Positions 16,961 through 24,495 of a stretch of DNA of 64,000 nt are shown here, piece by piece. Origin of the DNA: a bacterium (GTDB lineage Bacteria; Zixibacteria; MSB-5A5; GN15; FEB-12). Location: assembly GCA_016708025.1 (NCBI GenBank), contig JADJGQ010000005.1, positions 62,001-126,000 of the forward strand, in the 5' to 3' direction. The notes under the pieces were generated by a model. The model made no database searches and was not told where the DNA came from. It was given only the letters and a program-made list of their open reading frames with translations. Position numbers and translations under genes: made by a program. The first letter of the stretch is position 1; the number at the start of each line of letters is the position of its first letter.

Positions 16961-16980
16961 TCTGCCTGGAAACAGGCAGA
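16961..16980 (+). other. Perfect hairpin at the 5' end of the RNA operon transcript
   Basis: TCTGCCTG and CAGGCAGA pair perfectly around a GAAA tetraloop, right at the predicted transcript start. It may protect the 5' end or guide processing of the tRNA precursor. Confidence 0.5.
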
Positions 16981-17001
16981 TTGCATAAACCGTCTCTAAT
17001 T

Positions 17002-17074
17002 GGGGCAGTAGCTCAGCTGGGAGAGCGCCACGTTCGCAACGTGGAGGCCGTCGGTTCGATCCCGATCTGCTCCA
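17002..17074 (+). tRNA. tRNA-Ala (anticodon CGC)
   Basis: A complete 73-nt cloverleaf: acceptor GGGGCAG/CTGCTCC containing the G3:U70 pair that marks alanine tRNAs, D-arm GCTCAGCTGGGAGAGC, anticodon stem CCACG/CGTGG with loop TTCGCAA (anticodon CGC), and T-arm with TTCGATC. Discriminator A; CCA is not encoded and the next bases are a T-run. It is the first gene of a transcript with the SRP RNA. Confidence 0.95.
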
Positions 17075-17096
17075 TTTTTTATGGTTACTCGAACGA

Positions 17097-17357
17097 GTGC
17101 TAGATGGGGAGTTAGCGGTGCCCTGTAACCCGGAACCCGCTCTACCGGGATTGAATTCCCACCCGAGGGTTTAGCAATCGGTTTAGTACGGCAGCTGTCC
17201 GGCGTTGAGGGCCGGGTCCTGTACAGCAGCGGCCTCCTAACCCCGCCAGGACCGGAAGGTAGCAACGGCATGAAGTGTCCAACGTGTGTTGCAGGTTTCC
17301 CCGACCTGAGTTGTGTGGCTGTGCGATAGATCGAGCGCGATTCAGAGGTGGGTGCAC
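17097..17357 (+). ncRNA. ffs: Signal recognition particle RNA, large bacterial type
   Basis: About 261 nt. The Alu domain is recognisable at the 5' end: GGGGAGTTAGCGGTGCCCTG, then TAACCCGGAACCCGC and TGAATTCCCACCCGAGG, very close to the B. subtilis scRNA. The S domain carries the Ffh-binding helix 8 core CCAGGACCGGAAGGTAGCAA (consensus CAGGnCCGGAAGGnAGCAnC). The terminal GTGC (17097-17100) pairs with GCAC (17354-17357). This is the large RNA with an Alu domain, not the short 4.5S form of most Gram-negatives. It is cotranscribed with tRNA-Ala and followed by a terminator at 17368. Ends are approximate. Confidence 0.92.
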
Positions 17358-17367
17358 ACTAATTTGA

Positions 17368-17394
17368 ATGCCCCCTGGTGACAGGGGGCATTTT
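17368..17394 (+). terminator. Intrinsic terminator of the tRNA-Ala/SRP RNA operon
   Basis: GCCCCCT/AGGGGGC stem (17370-17389) with a GGTGAC loop, followed by ATTTTCTT. Confidence 0.75.
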
Positions 17395-17425
17395 CTTGCC
17401 AGAAAATATCGCGGTCACTTGAGTA

Positions 17426-17453
17426 TTGCCGATCCACCTGGCTCTCATATATT
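17426..17453 (+). promoter_or_regulatory. Promoter immediately upstream of the EamA transporter gene
   Basis: TTGCCG (17426-17431), a 16-nt spacer, TATATT (17448-17453), then five bases to the ATG at 17459. Transcription would start at or within the start codon, so the mRNA would be leaderless; no Shine-Dalgarno sequence is present. Confidence 0.5.
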
Positions 17454-17458
17454 CCCCT

Positions 17459-18322
17459 ATGCTGATCCGGCTGCTGCTCCTCTTCACTGTCATTCTCTGG
17501 GGGTCGACATTTGTCGCCACCAAAGTCCTTCTCCCCTATATCAGCCCGGCTGAACTGCTGGGACTTCGCATGTTGATCGGTTTGCCGATCCTTGGGGGAA
17601 TCGTCTTCGCACGAAAAGCAAAATTCGATTTTTCGCGAAGTGAATGGGTTTCGCTGATGATCGGCTCGGCAATCTTGACAGCGCATTTCCTGATCCAGAT
17701 AACCGGGCTGAAGTACACCACTGCCACCAATACCGGTTGGATAATCTCGGTGACGCCGCTCATCCTGGCGGTGATCAGCTATCTGTTCCTTAAAGAGAAG
17801 CTTGACCGGGGGGTGGTAGTTGGAATAGGGGTGGCGACATTGGGGGTGCTGCTCCTCTTTTCCAAAGGGGATTTTGGCTCGATCGGCTGGCTGAAATCGA
17901 CCGGCGATTGGTTGATTCTGGTCTCTGCGCATACCTGGGCGATATATACGGCTGTCATCAGGACGGTCACTCGGACGAAGGACCCTCTGGCAGTGACCTT
18001 TGCGGTCCTCTTCCCTACATTTGTGCTGATGGTCGGTTACCTGGTCTGGCACAACCAGTGGCAGGTCTATCTTGAACTGCCGCTTGATGCAGTTGTCTCC
18101 CTGCTGCTTCTGGCGGTCCTGGCGACGGCGCTGGCGCAGTGGTTCTGGCAGATGGGGGTGGCAAAGATCGGTGCTGCCAAATCGGGGATTTTTCTCTATC
18201 TTGAGCCCTTGTCGGCGACCGCTATGGGGGTCGCCTACCTGGGGGAACCGTTTGGTATCTTCACCGCTGTTGGCGGGCTGATGGTGCTGGCGGGGGTTTA
18301 TCTGGCTGAACGGAAAAAGTAG
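17459..18322 (+). CDS. EamA/DMT family transporter
   Basis: A 287-residue inner-membrane protein with about ten hydrophobic segments arranged as two EamA repeats. Typical motifs are LFTVILWGSTFVATKVLLP at the start of repeat 1, TATNTGWIISVTPLILAVISY, and the repeat-2 segment AKIGAAKSGIFLYLEPLSA. Members export amino acids or metabolites; the substrate is not predictable. The ATG at 17459 is chosen over an in-frame TTG eleven codons upstream, which lies inside the promoter. The next gene follows by 17 bp. Confidence 0.88.
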   Translation: MLIRLLLLFTVILWGSTFVATKVLLPYISPAELLGLRMLIGLPILGGIVFARKAKFDFSRSEWVSLMIGSAILTAHFLIQITGLKYTTATNTGWIISVTPLILAVISYLFLKEKLDRGVVVGIGVATLGVLLLFSKGDFGSIGWLKSTGDWLILVSAHTWAIYTAVIRTVTRTKDPLAVTFAVLFPTFVLMVGYLVWHNQWQVYLELPLDAVVSLLLLAVLATALAQWFWQMGVAKIGAAKSGIFLYLEPLSATAMGVAYLGEPFGIFTAVGGLMVLAGVYLAERKK

Positions 18323-18339
18323 TTTGGGAATTCAATGAT

Positions 18340-19008
18340 ATGTTGATCGGACATTTTGGCGTCGCATTGGGGTTGAAACGATTCGCCCCAACAATAAATC
18401 TCATCTGGCTGTCGATCGCGGCAACCGGCATAGATCTGCTGCTCTGGATCCTGGTGCTGGCCGGTGTCGAGACGGTGATCACGCCGGAGAATTACGGTCA
18501 GCTCCATTACCTGCAGTTTATCTTCCCTTTCTCGCACAGCCTGGCGGGAGTGGTGGCCTACTCCATACTATTTGCTATCCTCGGTTATCTCTTTACCCGC
18601 CGATCATCGCGCGCGGTCTCCGCGACCGTGATGTTCATAGCGATGTTTTCTCATTGGGTGCTGGATTTCCTGGTTCACCCGGAGCAGCTTCCGCTTGTCG
18701 GCGAAACCTCTCCCAAAGTTGGACTGGGACTCTGGAATACGCTTCCAGCGGCGCTGGCACTCGAGGCGTTGATTTTCGTGATCGGCTTAATAATGTACTA
18801 CCGCGGCACACGCCCAAAAAATAACACCGGACGGTTCGGTCCGGCGATTCTGTTCGTAATTGTGGCGATAGTCAGTCTGGTTGGTCAGGCAGTCAGTTCA
18901 ACACCGGTTGAGAGCGACATGGTCGCCGGTTCTTCGCTCGGGTTGCTTTTGATCGTGATCTTTATCGGTGGCTGGATGGATGCCAGCCGTCGACCGCTGC
19001 GCAATTAG
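18340..19008 (+). CDS. Membrane protein, YdjM/DUF457-like metal-dependent hydrolase family
   Basis: A 222-residue integral membrane protein with five or six hydrophobic segments. It has the histidine pattern of the YdjM/DUF457 group: MLIGHFGVALGLKRFAP at the N-terminus, FPFSHSLAGVVAYS, and MFSHWVLDFLVHPEQLP. The family is predicted to be metal-dependent and is LexA-controlled in E. coli, but its reaction is unknown. It probably shares a transcript with the upstream transporter and is convergent with the gene at 19545. Confidence 0.7.
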   Translation: MLIGHFGVALGLKRFAPTINLIWLSIAATGIDLLLWILVLAGVETVITPENYGQLHYLQFIFPFSHSLAGVVAYSILFAILGYLFTRRSSRAVSATVMFIAMFSHWVLDFLVHPEQLPLVGETSPKVGLGLWNTLPAALALEALIFVIGLIMYYRGTRPKNNTGRFGPAILFVIVAIVSLVGQAVSSTPVESDMVAGSSLGLLLIVIFIGGWMDASRRPLRN

Positions 19009-19014
19009 CGGTGG

Positions 19015-19545
19015 TCATCCACTCACCGCGACTATGCTTACTACCGATGCCTGTTCATCGGCATCGCGAAGCACCAGCCAATACCAGCAGAGAAGCATCA
19101 ACATCGGCAGGTCGGAATTGTCGGTTCCAGCCGGCTCGATCATGATGGATCCTTCGACCTTGAGAAAGTGTCTCTTAAATAGCGCAGTCATGACCAACCG
19201 GTCGCGCAGATCGTAAAGCCCCCACTCTCCCCTCACCCGTTTTGTCTTGCGCCATGCGTACTGCGGCCCGGATAGCAAAGTTATTTCTGCGGCGGACCAG
19301 CCTTTGCGACGCATCGCCGCGATATCAGTCTCGCTTCCGGCTTTGCGGACGCCGACCCAGGTGTTGAAAAATCCGTTCCGCTTGAATGTCCACCGACCAT
19401 CGACTGCCTCGGCGACAGCGCGGGAGCCGAACATATTGTCGAAGCGGAGACTGGCATGGGTGATGCCATCAGCCGTCATGTCCCAATCTCGGGATTTGAC
19501 ATGTTGGCAGGAGAGCAGTGCAGGTGTTTTTAGCGTTGATCCCAT
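19015..19545 (-). CDS. Hypothetical protein, possible LURP-one/tubby-like fold
   Basis: A 176-residue soluble protein: RDWDMTADGITHASLRFDNMF, GRWTFKRNGFFNTWVGVRKAG, then SGPQYAWRKTKRVRGEWGLYD and a hydrophobic C-terminal region LPMLMLLCWYWLVLRDADEQ. The alternating beta-pattern with W-rich strands resembles LURP-one-related/scramblase-like domains, but I cannot confirm it. The ATG at 19545 has GAGG five bases upstream and is preferred to a TTG six codons earlier. A TATAGT box lies about 50 bp upstream. Confidence 0.55.
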   Translation of the reverse strand: MGSTLKTPALLSCQHVKSRDWDMTADGITHASLRFDNMFGSRAVAEAVDGRWTFKRNGFFNTWVGVRKAGSETDIAAMRRKGWSAAEITLLSGPQYAWRKTKRVRGEWGLYDLRDRLVMTALFKRHFLKVEGSIMIEPAGTDNSDLPMLMLLCWYWLVLRDADEQASVVSIVAVSG

Positions 19546-19658
19546 GATTCCCTCACTCTTCAAGGTTATTGGGTTCGCTTTACTATACGTGGAGTGTGTG
19601 GTCTGCGATATTCCGGAGAGGATAGGATTGTGTTAGGAAGGTGTTAGGCGGGGTAAAT

Positions 19659-19698
19659 GGCAGGATCCATCTGTTCCTGGCGGACAGAAGATCCTGCC
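19659..19698. repeat. Dispersed hairpin repeat GGCAGGATC...GATCCTGCC, copy 1
   Basis: The arms GGCAGGATC and GATCCTGCC enclose CATCTGTTCCTGGCGGACAG and a few further bases. A close copy, including the preceding GTAAAT, is at 24062-24101. It lies in the 274-bp intergenic region between clpB and the 19545 gene. Confidence 0.7.
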
Positions 19699-19786
19699 TT
19701 ACGAATCCTTACGCACTTCGACTTCGCTCAGTGCGTCTCTTTGAGTCTAGCATTCCGCACTTTCGAAGTACGGTTAGAAGGGCCGT

Positions 19787-19810
19787 CGGGTTGAGCGTAG
19801 TCGAAACCCG
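19787..19810. repeat. Dispersed hairpin repeat, CGGGTT...AACCCG type, copy 2
   Basis: Identical to 6781-6804 apart from a GTA/GGA difference in the core. It lies just downstream of the clpB stop and could also serve as part of its 3' end. Confidence 0.65.
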
Positions 19811-19819
19811 TATGAAATA

Positions 19820-22423
19820 TCAGCTCGCTTCTACCGGAGTCAGCTTGAGGTCGTCCTCGACCATCTCCACTTTCAGTTTCTGGCCGGGTTTCAAGGCGCC
19901 GGCGAGGAGCAGTTTTGCTACTTGTTGGCTCAGTTCCTTGTTGATCAGCCGTTTGATCGGGCGGGCGCCGAATGCCTGGTCATAGCCGGTCTCGGCGATA
20001 AACTTGACGGCACCATCAGTGACTTCAAGCGTGATATCGCGCTCCAGCAGCAACCGTTCGAGACGTTTGAGCTGCAGTCTGACAATGCTGGCGATTTCCG
20101 GTTGCGACAGCGCGGTGAAAACGATGATCTCGTCGATCCGGTTGATGAATTCCGGACGAAGGGTCTGGCGGAGCCGCTCGAGAACGGTCTTTTTCATTTC
20201 CTCGAAAATAATATCCCGGTTGAACTCGCCCATCGAGGCAGACTGCTGCATGATGTATTCCGCCGCGATATTCGAGGTCATGATGAGAATGGCGTTCTTG
20301 AACGAAACAGTCCGGCCGCGGTTGTCGGTCAATCGGCCATCATCGAGTACCTGCAACAGGATGTTGAAAACTTCGGGGTGCGCCTTCTCGATCTCATCCA
20401 GCAGTACCACTGCATACGGGCGACGGCGGACTGCCTCAGTCAACTGCCCTCCCTCATCGTAGCCGACATACCCCGGCGGCGCGCCGATCAGGCGTGAGAC
20501 CGAGTGACGCTCCATATATTCCGACATGTCTATTCGGACAACGGCATCCTCGGTGCCGTAGAGGAAATCGGCCAGCGCCCGCGCAAGTTCCGTCTTGCCG
20601 ACACCGGTCGGGCCGAGAAAGATAAATGAGCCAATTGGACGATTGGGATCGGAGAGTCCGGCGCGCGATTGACGGACCGCGTTGGCGATCGCGATCACCG
20701 CTTCATCCTGTCCGACTAGCCGCTTGTGAAGTTCATTCTCTAAGCGAAGCAGCTTTTCGGTCTCAGATTCGGTCAGGCGGGTCACCGGGATGCCGGTCCA
20801 TTTGGCGACGACCTCGGCGATCTCGTCGGCATCAACCTCTTCTTTGAGCAGTGCGCGCTTTTCCTGAATCGCGACCAGCGAATGGGTCAGAAATTGAAGC
20901 TGTTTGTCAGCCTCAACTAAATCGCCGTACTTGATTTTGGCGGCGGCGCCGTAGTCGGCGTTTCGTTCCGCCTCGGCCGCTTTCAGCTTGAGTGATTCAA
21001 TCTCCGCTTTGGTGTCGCGGATGGAGCCGATCGTCTCTTTCTCTTTTTCCCACTGTTTCCGCAAATCTTCGCGCTGACCAAACAGCTCTTTCAGTTCTTC
21101 CTCGATCGGTTTGAGTCGTTCGGCGGCATCGCGCTCTCGCTTGATTCCTTCCTTTTCGATTTCAAGTTGCCGAATGCGCTTTTCGACAGCGTCTAGTTCT
21201 TCGGGCATCGAGTCGATCGAGATGCGGAGTTCGGCGGCGGCCTCGTCAATCAGATCGATCGCTTTGTCCGGGAGAAAGCGGTCGGCGATATAGCGGTCCG
21301 AGAGTTTAGCGGCGGCGACAATGGCAGCATCGGAGATTTTGATGCCATGGAAAACTTCGTACTTTTCTCGAAGACCGCGCAGGATCGAGACGGTTTCTTC
21401 AACTGTCGGCGGTTCGATAGTAACCACCGCAAAGCGACGTTCGAGGGCGGCATCTTTTTCGATATGCTTGCGGTACTCGTCGAGAGTCGTGGCACCGATG
21501 AAGCGAATCTCGCCGCGCGCGAGCGCAGGTTTGAGCATGTTGGAAGCATCCATCGCGCCTTCGGCGGCTCCGGCGCCGACGAGAGTGTGCATTTCATCGA
21601 CAAAGAGGATGATCTTTCCGGCGGATTCTTCGACCTCTTTCAGAATTGCTTTCAGCCGTTCTTCGAATTCGCCACGGAATTTGGAGCCGGCGATAAGAGC
21701 GGCAAGGTCGAGCGCAACGAGTGTCCTGTCTTTGAGCGTCTCAGGGACTTCGCCAATAGCGATCTTCTGCGCCAGACCTTCGACCACGGCGGTTTTGCCG
21801 GTCCCCGGCTCGCCGATAAGGACCGGGTTGTTTTTGGTGCGGCGGGAGAGGATTTTGATAATCCGTCGGATCTCATCATCGCGGCCGATCACCGGGTCGA
21901 GTTTTCCATCGCGGGCAGCTTTGGTCAGGTCGCGCGAGTATTTTTCGAGCACGGCATATTTTGCTTCGGGGTTTTCATCGGTGACGCGGGACTTGCCGCG
22001 AATGGTCGAAAGTGCTTTGAGGACTTCGTCGCGGGTGATGCCGTTGCGTTTGAGAATTTCCTGCGCCTTGCTTTTGACCTCGAGCATCGCCAACAGCAGA
22101 TGTTCTACGGAGACATATTCATCGGCGAACTGCTTTAGTTCGTTCTCTGCTTTGTAGAGAAGCTGCGTCAGTTCGTTGGAGGAATAAAGTTGGCCGCCGG
22201 ATTGGCGGGCGAGCAGTTTCAGTTCGTCATCGACCTCGGCCTCGATGGTGTCAACTGATGCGCCGATCCGTTTGACAATCTGGGCGACGAGGCCATCTTC
22301 CTGTTTGAGGAGGGCCAGGAGGAGATGTTCCGGGACGACCTGGGGGTGTGATTCTGCCTGGGCCAATTGCTGGGCATATTGGATGGCATCAATCGAGCGT
22401 TGGGTGAATTTATTGAGGTTCAT
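19820..22423 (-). CDS. clpB: ATP-dependent chaperone ClpB
   Basis: An 867-residue Hsp100 disaggregase that works with DnaK/DnaJ to extract proteins from aggregates. In order: Clp N-domain (about residues 1-145), first AAA+ with GEPGTGKTAVVEG, the coiled-coil middle domain (about 410-525, rich in E/K/R) that defines ClpB against ClpA/ClpC, and second AAA+ with GPTGVGKTELARALADFLYG and RIDMSEYMERHSVSRLIGAP. It is full length. It is the last gene of the dnaJ-DUF4375-clpB unit, with its start 14 bp inside the DUF4375 gene. Confidence 0.97.
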   Translation of the reverse strand: MNLNKFTQRSIDAIQYAQQLAQAESHPQVVPEHLLLALLKQEDGLVAQIVKRIGASVDTIEAEVDDELKLLARQSGGQLYSSNELTQLLYKAENELKQFADEYVSVEHLLLAMLEVKSKAQEILKRNGITRDEVLKALSTIRGKSRVTDENPEAKYAVLEKYSRDLTKAARDGKLDPVIGRDDEIRRIIKILSRRTKNNPVLIGEPGTGKTAVVEGLAQKIAIGEVPETLKDRTLVALDLAALIAGSKFRGEFEERLKAILKEVEESAGKIILFVDEMHTLVGAGAAEGAMDASNMLKPALARGEIRFIGATTLDEYRKHIEKDAALERRFAVVTIEPPTVEETVSILRGLREKYEVFHGIKISDAAIVAAAKLSDRYIADRFLPDKAIDLIDEAAAELRISIDSMPEELDAVEKRIRQLEIEKEGIKRERDAAERLKPIEEELKELFGQREDLRKQWEKEKETIGSIRDTKAEIESLKLKAAEAERNADYGAAAKIKYGDLVEADKQLQFLTHSLVAIQEKRALLKEEVDADEIAEVVAKWTGIPVTRLTESETEKLLRLENELHKRLVGQDEAVIAIANAVRQSRAGLSDPNRPIGSFIFLGPTGVGKTELARALADFLYGTEDAVVRIDMSEYMERHSVSRLIGAPPGYVGYDEGGQLTEAVRRRPYAVVLLDEIEKAHPEVFNILLQVLDDGRLTDNRGRTVSFKNAILIMTSNIAAEYIMQQSASMGEFNRDIIFEEMKKTVLERLRQTLRPEFINRIDEIIVFTALSQPEIASIVRLQLKRLERLLLERDITLEVTDGAVKFIAETGYDQAFGARPIKRLINKELSQQVAKLLLAGALKPGQKLKVEMVEDDLKLTPVEAS

Positions 22424-22937
22424 GGGGTGACCTTGGATTGCGAATCCTTACAGTGTGTTTTTTACTGGCGTCGAGACTCGCCTCATACTCGATCTCAGTA
22501 AAATCGTCTTGGTTCTTCTCGAGAAATCGTTCGAGAATGTCAACAAATTGCCGGCATTCATCGCTTTCATACCACTCTCTCTCCAGTGATGTGAATGACT
22601 CCGAATTGTCGATTGAGAACTGCTCTGCGAACTCCCAGTCCATAGCATTCTTTTCGATGTTACCGCTGATAGTTAGGGATTGAAATGCCCTTTCCAGTGA
22701 GGAGGCCGCTATATCCAAGCCAGTCATTCTCAGCGCTCTTATCGTATCTGGAGTGTGGCGATTCCGAGTGTTTAGAAAAAACTGCCAAAAGCCTCCATTG
22801 CATAACTCAGAACAGCATTCAAAGGCCAAGAACAGCGCCAACTCGGAGTCGGTGAGTTGTTCTACCTGACCAACCTGTATTCGCTGACAAATCAGCGAAT
22901 ACGTGCAGGGAACAGAGTTTAGACCCAAACCGCTCAC
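22410..22937 (-). CDS. DUF4375 (DMP19-like) domain protein
   Basis: A 175-residue protein with the DUF4375 signature FLAFECCSELCNGGFWQFFLN and a following helical region (RHTPDTIRALRMTGLDIAAS). DUF4375 proteins include the neisserial DNA mimic DMP19; most are uncharacterised, and the C-terminal third here is strongly acidic. The GTG at 22937 overlaps the dnaJ stop (GTGA) and has GGAG eight bases upstream; the 3' end overlaps clpB by 14 bp. Such tight nesting between two disaggregase partners implies cotranslation with them. The DNA is slightly A+T-richer than its neighbours. Confidence 0.78.
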   Translation of the reverse strand: MSGLGLNSVPCTYSLICQRIQVGQVEQLTDSELALFLAFECCSELCNGGFWQFFLNTRNRHTPDTIRALRMTGLDIAASSLERAFQSLTISGNIEKNAMDWEFAEQFSIDNSESFTSLEREWYESDECRQFVDILERFLEKNQDDFTEIEYEASLDASKKHTVRIRNPRSPHEPQ

Positions 22938-23827
22938 CCTTCCCACTCCTCTATCATCTTCTTCTGTTTATCCGTCAGGTTCTTCGGGATCGTTACTTTC
23001 ACCTCGACATATTGGTCGCCGACTGTGCCGTTCGCGTTAATCCCTTGCCCTTTGAGACGCAACATGGCGCCGGGTTGTGTTCCCGGCGGGATAGTCAGCG
23101 TCACCGTTTTGGTCAATGTCCGGACCGACCGTTTCGCACCCAGAATCGCCTCGGTAAACGGAATCTCAATCGAACTATAAATGTCGTCCCCCTTGCGCGT
23201 GAAATATGGGTCTGGCGAGAGATGGACCGTTATCAAAAGGTCGCCGCTGTGGCCGTTGTTGACTCCCGGCTCTCCCTGCCCCGCCAGACGAATGCGGCCG
23301 TTGTCATCGATACCGGCGGGGATACGGACATTCAGCTTTTTGGAGCCGACCTGGATGATCCGGGTGGTGCCGGTGACCGCCTCCATGAACGGGATGATGA
23401 TCTCCGCTTCGATATCTCGCCCCGGTTGAGGGGGCATCTGGCGGGAACTGCGTCGACGGGTGCGACTTCCGCCACCAGTGAACGGCGAATCGCCGCCGAA
23501 AAATTGGGAGAGAATTTCTTCCCAGTTTTCTTCGCCTGCCGAGCCGGGATTGCCTCGACGGAACTGCGTGGGATCGAACCCACCTTGCGGCCCACCCTGG
23601 CCGGAAAATGCGCCATAGCGACGAAGGGTGTCGTACTCCGCGCGTTTTTTGTCATCGGAGAGGGTGTCGTATGCCTCGGAGATCTCCTTGAACTTCGCTT
23701 CGGCGGATTTGTCTCCCTTGTTGCGATCGGGATGGTGCTGTTTGGCCAGTTTGCGAAACTGCTTTTTGATCTCGTCTTGCGAGGCGGTTTCGGTGACACC
23801 GAGGATTTGATAGAAGTCTCTGGCCAT
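22934..23827 (-). CDS. cbpA: DnaJ-family co-chaperone, CbpA type
   Basis: A 297-residue type II Hsp40. The J domain (residues 1-70) carries HPD at 32-34 in LAKQHHPDRNKGD, followed by a Gly/Phe/Arg-rich linker (75-130) and two C-terminal beta-domains (GRDIEAEIIIPFMEAVTG, KLNVRIPAGIDDNGRIRLAG). The zinc-finger domain of true DnaJ is absent. It stimulates DnaK ATPase and hands over substrates. It is the first gene of the unit with DUF4375 and clpB, with a promoter at 23860-23888 and GAGAGAAAGAGAG before the ATG. Confidence 0.93.
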   Translation of the reverse strand: MARDFYQILGVTETASQDEIKKQFRKLAKQHHPDRNKGDKSAEAKFKEISEAYDTLSDDKKRAEYDTLRRYGAFSGQGGPQGGFDPTQFRRGNPGSAGEENWEEILSQFFGGDSPFTGGGSRTRRRSSRQMPPQPGRDIEAEIIIPFMEAVTGTTRIIQVGSKKLNVRIPAGIDDNGRIRLAGQGEPGVNNGHSGDLLITVHLSPDPYFTRKGDDIYSSIEIPFTEAILGAKRSVRTLTKTVTLTIPPGTQPGAMLRLKGQGINANGTVGDQYVEVKVTIPKNLTDKQKKMIEEWEG

Positions 23828-23859
23828 GCTCTCTTTCTCTCTGCTCCACGCCCGGTATA

Positions 23860-23888
23860 GATATGCAGCGTTTGGACAGTTATGTCAA
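23860..23888 (-). promoter_or_regulatory. Promoter of the dnaJ-DUF4375-clpB operon
   Basis: A perfect -35 TTGACA (23888-23883), a 17-nt spacer, and CATATC (23865-23860), a weak -10. No CIRCE element or clear heat-shock sigma-factor site was seen. Confidence 0.5.
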
Positions 23889-23941
23889 TCGCTCTTAGGG
23901 ACTAATTGCACATTTGCCCCGGCTCCTGCAGGGCAAGATTT

Positions 23942-24012
23942 GTAGGGCGGGTCCATCTTCGAACCCGCCTCTTTCGATCATTGTCCATGAACCCACCCAA
24001 TGGGTGGGGCAC
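23942..24012. repeat. Composite direct repeat, copy 1 (two hairpins)
   Basis: About 71 bp: hairpin GGCGGGT...ACCCGCC (23946-23969) followed by CTCTTTC, then the palindrome CCCACCCAATGGGTGGG and GCACA. Nearly identical to 24416-24486, with a few differences in the loops. The two copies flank the small gene at 24136-24405. Confidence 0.75.
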
Positions 24013-24061
24013 ATATTGATTGCTGCGCTCGCAATGACGTTCTATTGTTGGCGAGGTAAAT

Positions 24062-24101
24062 GGCAGGATCCATCCGTTCCTTGCGGACAGAGGATCCTGC
24101 C
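24062..24101. repeat. Dispersed hairpin repeat GGCAGGATC...GATCCTGCC, copy 2
   Basis: Same as 19659-19698 with three or four substitutions in the loop. Preceded by GTAAAT and followed by CCTACAAG, against CTTACGAA in copy 1. Confidence 0.7.
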
Positions 24102-24135
24102 CTACAAGTTGCCCTGCCACCTGCCCTACCCCACT

Positions 24136-24405
24136 CTACACTTCAGACGGCGGTTTCTCCTTGTCGTCCGCTACGAAGTCCAGTTCCTTTTCATCCTGCT
24201 CCATATAGATAACGTGTTCAATCGATTTCTGGCGGTCGGCATTTTGGAATGAATGGAAGGCCGACATAGAGACAATCCGTGATTCACCGAACATCTTTTT
24301 ATCGATGAAAACGCGCTTTACCACGTAGGCCATTCCGCCAAAAATCGCCAGGAGCAGTCCGGCCAGAACGAGCCAGGATGTCATATCATCCAACATAGGC
24401 ATCAT
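24136..24405 (-). CDS. Small single-span membrane protein, unknown
   Basis: An 89-residue protein with one transmembrane helix (SWLVLAGLLLAIFGGMAYVV, residues 10-29), a basic stretch KRVFIDKKMF, and an acidic cytoplasmic tail (MEQDEKELDFVADDKEKPPS). Several ATGs occur at residues 1, 2, 4 and 8, with no clear ribosome binding site to choose between them. It is flanked on both sides by copies of the 71-bp composite repeat. It lies between dnaK and dnaJ but no chaperone-related motif is visible. Confidence 0.6.
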   Translation of the reverse strand: MMPMLDDMTSWLVLAGLLLAIFGGMAYVVKRVFIDKKMFGESRIVSMSAFHSFQNADRQKSIEHVIYMEQDEKELDFVADDKEKPPSEV

Positions 24406-24415
24406 CTAATAATTT

Positions 24416-24486
24416 GTAGGGCGGGTCCGTCTCCGAACCCGCCTCTTTCAATTATTCTCCATGAACCCACCCAATGGGTGGGGCAC
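24416..24486. repeat. Composite direct repeat, copy 2
   Basis: Second copy of the 71-bp element at 23942-24012, same orientation, between the 89-residue gene and the dnaK stop. It may also terminate dnaK transcription through its palindromes. Confidence 0.75.
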
Positions 24487-24495
24487 ACAACGTGA

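Larger units (their letters stand above)
23889..24135. other. Intergenic repeat cluster
   Basis: Contains, in order, the composite repeat at 23942-24012, an ATTGC...GCAATGAC element (24018-24036) and the GGCAGGATC hairpin (24062-24101). There is no coding potential. Together with the dnaJ leader it makes a 308-bp gene-free stretch. Confidence 0.6.

Noticed and set aside
17342..18052. 236-codon minus-strand frame
   Set aside because: It overlaps the SRP RNA 3' end and is antisense to the EamA transporter; sequence is low-complexity shadow.
23012..23860. 282-codon plus-strand frame
   Set aside because: Antisense to the CbpA-type dnaJ gene.
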